The notes under the pieces: model-generated | What the model saw: the letters and a program-made list of their open reading frames with translations, nothing else | What the model was told of the DNA's origin: nothing | Databases searched by the model: none | From: Rhodoferax sp. U2-2l | GTDB taxonomy: Bacteria > Pseudomonadota > Gammaproteobacteria > Burkholderiales > Burkholderiaceae_C | Direction of reading: 5' to 3' | Length of the DNA: 64,000 nt | Assembly (NCBI RefSeq): GCF_020594515.1 | Contig: NZ_JAJCTH010000020.1 | Coordinates: forward strand, 1-64,000 | In this document: in pieces, positions 58,789 to 64,000 of the stretch | How the letters are laid out: each line of letters starts with the position of its first letter | How positions within the stretch are numbered: position 1 is the stretch's first letter | Position numbers and translations under genes: made by a program

Positions 58789-60246
58789 ATGCACATTCAT
58801 ATTCTGGGTATTTGCGGCACTTTCATGGGCGGGTTGGCCGCGTTGGCACGCGAGGCGGGTCACAAGGTCACGGGTTGCGACGCCGGGGTTTACCCGCCGA
58901 TGAGCGACCAGCTTCGCGCCTTGGGCATTGACCTGATGGAAGGCTTTAGCGCCGACCAGTTGAGCCTGAAACCCGATATGTTTGTCGTTGGCAATGTGAT
59001 CAGCCGCTCGCGCTTGCCCGACGGCAGCGCCAAATTTCCGTTGATGGAAGCCATTCTGGACGCTGGTTTACCCTACACCAGCGGCCCGCAATGGCTCAGT
59101 GAACACCTCTTGCAGGGCCGCCATGTGGTCGCTGTGGCAGGCACCCACGGCAAGACCACCACCACCGCCATGACCAGCTGGATTCTGGAATGCGCGGGTC
59201 TGCAGCCCGGTTTTCTGGTGGGCGGGGTGCCGCTGAACTTTGGCATCTCGGCCCGGCTGGGGCAAGGCAAAGCCTTTGTGATCGAGGCCGACGAGTACGA
59301 CACCGCGTTTTTTGACAAACGCAGCAAGTTTGTGCATTACCGGCCACGCACGGCCATCTTGAACAACCTGGAGTTTGACCATGCCGACATCTTTGATGAT
59401 CTGGCCGCTATTGAGCGCCAATTCCATCATCTGGTGCGCACCGTCCCTGGCAGCGGGCCCCATGGCAGCGGCCGTATCGTGGTCAACGGGCTGGAAGAAA
59501 GCCTGGCCCGCGTGTTGCACCAAGGCTGCTGGAGCGAGGTGCGCAGCTTTGGCGCCGCGGTGAGTGACTTCACGGCGGTGGGCCCGGCACATGATTTTGA
59601 GGTCCACCACCAAGGCCAAGTTGCGGGGCAGGTGCGATGGAGCCTGACAGGCATTCACAACCAGCTCAACGCGCTGGCCGCCATCGCCGCAGGAGAACAC
59701 CTGGGTGTGGCGCCAGCCGTTGCGGCGGCGGCGCTGGGCAGCTTCGAAAACGTCAAGCGTCGCATGGAAGTTCGCGGTACGGTCAAGCTGGGCCCTGGCG
59801 AAGCCAGCGGGAAGGTCACCATTTATGACGATTTTGCGCACCACCCTACCGCGATCCGCACCACACTGGACGGCCTGCGCCACACGCTGAGAGCGGGCGA
59901 ACGGATTCTGGCGGTGTTTGAACCACGCTCCAACACCATGAAACTGGGCACCATGAAGGCCTTATTGCCCTGGAGCCTGGAGAGCGCCGACCTGTCTTTT
60001 TGCCATAGCGCCGGGTTGGGCTGGGACGCCGCGGGCGCCTTGGCGCCGATGGGAGACAAAGCGCTGGTCAGCGACCAGCTGGACACCCTCGTTGCCGCCG
60101 TGACACAGGCCGCCCGCCCGGGTGACCACATCGTCTGCATGAGCAACGGCGGCTTTGGCGGGGTTCACGCCAAGTTGTTGCAGTCACTGAAACACAAGTC
60201 ACTGGCCGAGCCGCCAAAGCTCTTGGCTGCAACTCAGACCTCTTGA
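58789..60246 (+). CDS. mpl: UDP-N-acetylmuramate:L-alanyl-gamma-D-glutamyl-meso-diaminopimelate ligase
   Basis: This 485-residue Mur-ligase recycles the murein tripeptide onto UDP-MurNAc. The Rossmann start is IHILGICGTFMGGLAALARE, the ATP loop is VAGTHGKTTTTAMTSWIL, and the EADEYDTAFFDKRSKF and LNNLEFDHADIFDDL motifs are diagnostic for Mpl. YDDFAHHPTAI is the third Mur domain. A -10-like TAAAAT (58777-58782) lies 6 bases before the ATG with no Shine-Dalgarno. It complements AmpD elsewhere in the window in wall recycling. Confidence 0.96.
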   Translation: MHIHILGICGTFMGGLAALAREAGHKVTGCDAGVYPPMSDQLRALGIDLMEGFSADQLSLKPDMFVVGNVISRSRLPDGSAKFPLMEAILDAGLPYTSGPQWLSEHLLQGRHVVAVAGTHGKTTTTAMTSWILECAGLQPGFLVGGVPLNFGISARLGQGKAFVIEADEYDTAFFDKRSKFVHYRPRTAILNNLEFDHADIFDDLAAIERQFHHLVRTVPGSGPHGSGRIVVNGLEESLARVLHQGCWSEVRSFGAAVSDFTAVGPAHDFEVHHQGQVAGQVRWSLTGIHNQLNALAAIAAGEHLGVAPAVAAAALGSFENVKRRMEVRGTVKLGPGEASGKVTIYDDFAHHPTAIRTTLDGLRHTLRAGERILAVFEPRSNTMKLGTMKALLPWSLESADLSFCHSAGLGWDAAGALAPMGDKALVSDQLDTLVAAVTQAARPGDHIVCMSNGGFGGVHAKLLQSLKHKSLAEPPKLLAATQTS

Positions 60247-60297
60247 CGCCCCCCGTTGCGGATGGCACCCGCCAAGAACATCAACGCCCAGTGACCG

Positions 60298-60326
60298 CCT
60301 GCTTGGCCCGCCAAGGCCCAAGCAGG
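60298..60326. terminator. Hairpin between convergent mpl and aroG
   Basis: Perfect 9-bp arms CCTGCTTGG/CCAAGCAGG with an 11-nt loop lie in the 91-bp gap between the two stop codons. No T-run follows, so it is only a possible bidirectional terminator. Confidence 0.5.
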
Positions 60327-60337
60327 TACACACCTTG

Positions 60338-61480
60338 TCAGCGCGCCCGACGGGTCAACACCGCTTGCGACAGCACCTCCAGCACCTGCAGCGAATCGTC
60401 CCAACCCAGGCAGGCATCGGTGATGCTCTGGCCGTAAGCCAGTTTGCTGGTCTTGTCTTTGCCGGGGGTGAATTTCTGCGCCCCGGCGTTGAGGTGGCTT
60501 TCCACCATCACGCCAAACACCTGCTTGGACCCGGCGGCCAACTGGCCGGCAATGTCGCGCGCCACGTCGATCTGCTTTTCGTGCTGCTTGCTGCTGTTGG
60601 CATGGCTGCAATCCACCATCAACGTGGGCGGCAACTTGGACTTGTCCAGCTCGGCACAGGCAGCAGCCACACTGGCAGCATCAAAATTGGGGGTTTTGCC
60701 ACCACGCAAAATCACATGGCAGTCCTTATTGCCCTTGGTCTGGACGATGGCAACCTGGCCGTTTTTGTGCACCGACAAAAAGTGATGCCCGCCCGCTGCG
60801 GCGTGGATGGCATCGGTGGCAATGCGGATGTTGCCGTCGGTGCCGTTCTTGAAGCCAATCGGTGCGGACAGGCCAGAGGCCAGCTCGCGGTGCACCTGGC
60901 TCTCGGTGGTACGTGCGCCAATCGCGCCCCAGCTGATCAAGTCGCCCAGGTATTGCGGCGAGATCACATCCAGAAACTCACTGCCTGCAGGCAGGCCCAA
61001 GCGGTTGATTTCGATCAGCAGCTGACGCGCCATGCGCAGACCTTCGTCGATGCGGTAACTCTCATCCAGGTAGGGGTCGTTGATCAGGCCTTTCCAGCCC
61101 ACGGTGGTGCGCGGCTTCTCAAAGTAAACGCGCATCACAATTTCCAGTGAGTCGGCGTACTTGTCGCGCTGTACCTTGAGGCGACGCGCGTACTCCAGGG
61201 CGGCGGCAGGGTCGTGGATGGAGCACGGGCCAATCACCACCAGCAGGCGGTCGTCCTTGCCCGCCATGATGTTGTGAATACTGCGCCGGGTGGCGCCAAT
61301 CATCGACTCAACCGGTGTGCCCTTGATCGGGAAAAAGCGAATCAGATGCTCTGGAGGTGGCAGCACGGTGATGTCCTTGATGCGTTCGTTGTCGGTCTGA
61401 CCGGTGCGGTCAGGGGCATTGGCATTCAAAGAAGGGCTCCAGGCATCTTGATCAACGGCGGCAACAGCTTTGGCGTTCAT
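60338..61480 (-). CDS. aroG: 3-deoxy-7-phosphoheptulonate (DAHP) synthase, class I
   Basis: A 380-residue enzyme that condenses PEP and erythrose-4-phosphate, the entry to aromatic amino acid synthesis. Core motifs are LLVVIGPCSIHDPAAALEYA, the active-site region MRVYFEKPRTTVGWKGLIND, SWGAIGARTTESQVHREL and LRGGKTPNFD, then HANSSKQHEKQ. ATG 61480 was chosen. The frame continues upstream only through the terminator of the leader. Which amino acid inhibits it is not deducible. The leader at 61481-61660 points to regulation by aromatic amino acid supply. Confidence 0.95.
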   Translation of the reverse strand: MNAKAVAAVDQDAWSPSLNANAPDRTGQTDNERIKDITVLPPPEHLIRFFPIKGTPVESMIGATRRSIHNIMAGKDDRLLVVIGPCSIHDPAAALEYARRLKVQRDKYADSLEIVMRVYFEKPRTTVGWKGLINDPYLDESYRIDEGLRMARQLLIEINRLGLPAGSEFLDVISPQYLGDLISWGAIGARTTESQVHRELASGLSAPIGFKNGTDGNIRIATDAIHAAAGGHHFLSVHKNGQVAIVQTKGNKDCHVILRGGKTPNFDAASVAAACAELDKSKLPPTLMVDCSHANSSKQHEKQIDVARDIAGQLAAGSKQVFGVMVESHLNAGAQKFTPGKDKTSKLAYGQSITDACLGWDDSLQVLEVLSQAVLTRRAR

Positions 61481-61523
61481 GGACAGTTTCCTTGCAGGGT
61501 GGACATCAAAAACACATAAAAAA

Positions 61524-61550
61524 ACCGCCGGGGGTGCCGGCGGTTTGGAG
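61524..61550 (-). terminator. Attenuator terminator in the DAHP synthase leader
   Basis: On the minus strand, AAACCGCCGG and CCGGCGGTTT form a 10-bp stem with loop CACCC, followed by more T residues. It lies about 45 bp before the aroG start codon and 28 bp after the leader peptide stop. A segment inside the leader ORF (CTGGCGGT) can pair with ACCGCCGG of the 5' arm, which would prevent the terminator from forming. Confidence 0.9.
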
Positions 61551-61577
61551 GAATCAGGACGTTTTACTTGGGTACGT

Positions 61578-61646
61578 TCAGAACTCTCTACCGCCAGCGG
61601 CGCTTGAGAACCAAAAGTATCCAAAGAAAAAAGTCGCGGAATTCAT
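61578..61646 (-). CDS. Aromatic-rich leader peptide of the DAHP synthase attenuator
   Basis: A 22-codon frame beginning ATG AAT TCC and ending TTC TGA. The peptide contains the run FFFGYFWF (residues 6-13): five Phe, one Tyr and one Trp in eight residues. This is the hallmark of a ribosome-mediated attenuator sensing aromatic amino acids. It precedes the terminator hairpin at 61524-61550. No Shine-Dalgarno is seen. A -10-like TACATT (61660-61655) ends 8 bases before the ATG, so it may be translated from a leaderless transcript. It is too short for standard gene finders. Confidence 0.85.
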   Translation of the reverse strand: MNSATFFFGYFWFSSAAGGREF

Positions 61647-61756
61647 GGAAGGAGAATGTAGCACAGTCATTTCACGTCAAACTGACGGGACCAGCTGACA
61701 AATTTCGGCACGCGGGTGTGTTTTGGTTGCGGTACAAACGGGATCTGTCCACAGCG

Positions 61757-63217
61757 TCAGGCCGTGCCACCCACCGTCAGCCCGTCAATACGCAAGGTGG
61801 GTTGCCCCACACCCACCGGCACACTCTGGCCCTCTTTGCCGCAGGTGCCCACACCGCTGTCGAGCTTCATGTCGTTGCCGATCATGCTGACGTGTTTCAG
61901 GCACTCCGGGCCGCTGCCCACCAGCGTGGCGCCTTTCACCGGGTACTGGATCTTGCCGTTTTCGACCCAGTACGCCTGGCTGGCCGAGAACACAAACTTG
62001 CCCGAGGTGATGTCCACCTGCCCGCCGCCAAAGTTTGTGGCGTACAAGCCCTTTTTGATGCTGGCGACAATTTCCTCGGGCGACTTGTCACCGGCGAGCA
62101 TGTAGGTGTTGGTCATGCGCGGCAGCGGCACGTGGGCGTAACTTTCGCGCCGCCCATTGCCGGTGGGCGCCACACCGGTCAGGCGCGCGTTCATCGCGTC
62201 CTGGATGTACCCCTTGAGGATGCCGTCTTCAATCAGCACATTGCGCTGGCTGGCGTTGCCTTCGTCGTCCACGTTGAGGCTGCCCCGCCGGTCGGTTATC
62301 GTGCCGTCATCCAGCACGGTCACGCCTTTGGCCGCCACCCGCTGGCCGATGCGGCCGCTGAAAGCGCTGGAGCCCTTGCGGTTGAAATCACCCTCCAGCC
62401 CGTGGCCAATGGCTTCATGCAGCAGGATGCCCGGCCAGCCCGGGCCCAGCACCACGGTCATTTCGCCCGCCGGAGCCGGCCTGGCGTCCAGATTGGTCAA
62501 CGCGGCACTGACCGCCTCGTCCACATACTTTTCAATCAGGGCGTCGTCAAAATAAGCAAAGCCAAACCGACCGCCACCACCGGCCGACCCCACTTCGCGA
62601 CGGCCTTTCTGCTCGGCAATCACCGTCACGCTCAGGCGCACCAGCGGGCGCACATCAGCCGCCAAGGTACCGTCAGCACGCGCCACCAGCACCACGTCGT
62701 GTTCGGCCGCCAAGCCGGCCATCACCTGCGCCACACGTGGGTCTTTGGCGCGGGCGAGTTTCTCCACCTTTTCCAGCAAGGCCACTTTGGCGGTGCTGTC
62801 CAGGCTGCCGATCGGGTCCAGGCCGCCGTACAGCGAGCGCGAAGACGCGATTTTTCTGGACGCTACCCGGGCTTTGCGGCCTTGGGCTGCCGCCGAAATG
62901 GTGCGCACGGTCATCGCGGCATCCAGAAGTGAGGCCTCGGAGATGTCGTCCGAATAGGCAAAGGCGGTTTTTTCGCCGCTGACGGCGCGCACGCCCACGC
63001 CCTGGTCGATGGAAAACGAGCCGGTTTTGACAATGCCCTCTTCCAGGCTCCAGCCCTCGCTGCGGGTGTACTGGAAATACAGGTCGGCTTCGTCGACCTG
63101 ATGTGCAGTAATGGCCGCGAGCGCGCGGCTCAGGTGGGTCTCGTCCAGGCCAAAAGGGGTCAGCAGCAGGGCCTTGGCAACGGCCAGGCGCTCAAGGGTG
63201 GGTTCGCGTGAAATCAT
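61757..63217 (-). CDS. tldD: Metalloprotease TldD
   Basis: A 486-residue subunit of the TldD/TldE protease, which processes modified peptides and some antitoxins. The zinc motif is LLHEAIGHGLEGDFNRKG. Other TldD features are VDEADLYFQYTRSEGWSLEE, QGVGVRAVSGEKTAFAYSDD and the Gly-rich FGGGQVDITSGKFVFSAS. TldE (PmbA) is not in the window. It lies downstream of rodA with a 55-bp gap. Confidence 0.95.
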   Translation of the reverse strand: MISREPTLERLAVAKALLLTPFGLDETHLSRALAAITAHQVDEADLYFQYTRSEGWSLEEGIVKTGSFSIDQGVGVRAVSGEKTAFAYSDDISEASLLDAAMTVRTISAAAQGRKARVASRKIASSRSLYGGLDPIGSLDSTAKVALLEKVEKLARAKDPRVAQVMAGLAAEHDVVLVARADGTLAADVRPLVRLSVTVIAEQKGRREVGSAGGGGRFGFAYFDDALIEKYVDEAVSAALTNLDARPAPAGEMTVVLGPGWPGILLHEAIGHGLEGDFNRKGSSAFSGRIGQRVAAKGVTVLDDGTITDRRGSLNVDDEGNASQRNVLIEDGILKGYIQDAMNARLTGVAPTGNGRRESYAHVPLPRMTNTYMLAGDKSPEEIVASIKKGLYATNFGGGQVDITSGKFVFSASQAYWVENGKIQYPVKGATLVGSGPECLKHVSMIGNDMKLDSGVGTCGKEGQSVPVGVGQPTLRIDGLTVGGTA

Positions 63218-63272
63218 GCCCGCGATTCTAGGGCTTGGGGTGTTTTGGGGCCGGTGCCCCGGGCGCTTGACC

Positions 63273-64000
63273 TCAGGACTGCACCAGTCGCTTGGACTTA
63301 GCGATCGACATCAAAATGCCCAGCCCCAGCCCGAGCGTGACCATGGCCGTGCCGCCGTAACTGATGAACGGCAGCGGCACCCCCACCACCGGCAGGATGC
63401 CGCTGACCATGCCCATGTTGACAAACGCGTAGCAAAAGAAAATGGTCGCCATCGCCCCCGCCAGCAGGCGCGCAAACACGGTGGGCGCCTCCAGCGCAAT
63501 CGCCAGCGCGCGCAGCACCAGGAAGATGAAGGCGGCAATCAGCAGCAGGTTGCCCACCAGACCAAACTCTTCGGAAAACGCTGCAAAGATGAAGTCGGTG
63601 GTGCGCTCGGGGATGAACTCCAGGTGCGTTTGGGTGCCCTGCATGAAGCCCTTGCCCCAGACACCGCCCGAGCCGATGGCGATCATGCCCTGGATGATGT
63701 GAAACCCCTTGCCCAACGGGTCACGCGTGGGGTCCAGCAGGGTGCACACGCGCTGTTGCTGGTACTCACGCAGCAGCGGCCAATCGACACCCGGCGCGCA
63801 CAGTTCGGGCTCAAACACCACCAGCAGGGTGATGCCCACTAGCCCCAGCAACAGCGGTGGCGCCACCAGTTTCCAGCTCAAACCGGCAAAAAAGATCACC
63901 GATAAACCGGCAGCCAACACCAGCAAGGAGGTGCCCAGATCCGGCTGCTTCATGATCAGGCCTACCGGCAGCGCCAGCAACACCGTGGCCACCAAGAAGT
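63273..64000 (-). CDS. rodA: Rod-shape peptidoglycan polymerase RodA, 5' end outside window
   Basis: About 241 codons of the C-terminal part of a SEDS-family glycan polymerase. It has multiple membrane segments and the signatures LIMKQPDLGTSLLVLAAGLS, DPLGKGFHIIQGMIAIGSGG, HTDFIF-like HLEFIPERTTDFIFAAFSEE and LPFISYGGTAMVTLGLGLGI. These identify RodA rather than FtsW. The frame stays open to the window edge, so the start lies beyond base 64000. It acts with PBP2 in lateral wall synthesis. Confidence 0.95.
   Translation of the reverse strand, partial: FLVATVLLALPVGLIMKQPDLGTSLLVLAAGLSVIFFAGLSWKLVAPPLLLGLVGITLLVVFEPELCAPGVDWPLLREYQQQRVCTLLDPTRDPLGKGFHIIQGMIAIGSGGVWGKGFMQGTQTHLEFIPERTTDFIFAAFSEEFGLVGNLLLIAAFIFLVLRALAIALEAPTVFARLLAGAMATIFFCYAFVNMGMVSGILPVVGVPLPFISYGGTAMVTLGLGLGILMSIAKSKRLVQS

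Overview
The window looks like a contig from a Betaproteobacterium of the order Burkholderiales, most likely family Comamonadaceae (Rhodoferax/Polaromonas-like). This rests on several things: high GC with strong G/C third-position bias; the gene order ffh / CcsA-like / PP0621-type / pilS / pilR / ampD; the order rubredoxin-pilG-H-I-J-chpA divergent from hemL; an alanine/lysine-rich histone H1-like protein; and small dispersed repeats of a kind I associate with this family. No database was searched. Bases 1-160 are not genomic. They align in order with an Illumina P7/TruSeq adapter preceded by poly-T noise. The contig therefore starts inside a GGCTCT repeat that cuts off chpA.

Layout. 161-6982 (minus): rubredoxin, then the twitching chemosensory operon pilG-pilH-pilI-pilJ-chpA (3' end missing). 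7223-8533 (plus): hemL. 8880-13103 (minus): a five-gene minor-pilin operon, pilE-fimT-pilV-pilW, ending in a 702-residue protein with a PilX-like N-terminus and a repetitive bactofilin-like body. No PilY1 is seen. 13729-16687 (minus): purH, then fis and dusB, which overlap. 16898-17368 (plus): yqaA-like. 17369-29711 (minus): a nitrate assimilation cluster, nasT (ANTAR antiterminator), then nrtA-nrtB-nrtC-like transporter, nirB, nirD, nasA, ybiB and cobA (siroheme). It is headed by a sigma-54 promoter and a terminator/antiterminator leader. 29889-30977 (minus): ychF. 31096-35647 (plus): UbiH-family hydroxylase, dsbC-like, M61 peptidase, enoyl-CoA hydratase, then tRNA-Met (35703-35779). 35963-40683 (plus): a TolC/HlyD/ABC-2/ABC-2 export operon with no ATPase gene. 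40701-46117: a DUF6172-like gene, rhlE, miaB and three hypothetical genes. 46197-52452: ffh (minus), then CcsA-like, PP0621-like, pilS, pilR and ampD (plus). 52899-53360: histone-like gene. 53531-58704 (minus): a DUF3426-type protein, prmA, accC, accB, a TlpA-like thioredoxin and a hypothetical. 58789-60246 (plus): mpl. 60338-61646 (minus): DAHP synthase behind an attenuator with an aromatic leader peptide. 61757-63217 (minus): tldD. 63273-64000 (minus): rodA, whose 5' end lies outside the window.

How the genes fit together. Three blocks concern type IV pili: the chemosensory pathway, the minor pilins and the PilS-PilR regulators. The nitrate block imports nitrate, reduces it to nitrite (NasA) and ammonia (NirBD), and makes siroheme precursor for NirB (CobA). 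The rest is mostly housekeeping.

The signals most worth following are the aromatic-leader attenuator before DAHP synthase, the pilin operon ending in the beta-helix-like PilX homologue, the sigma-54 plus terminator leader of nrtA, and the export operon without an ATPase. The adapter at the contig start is a data problem, not biology.
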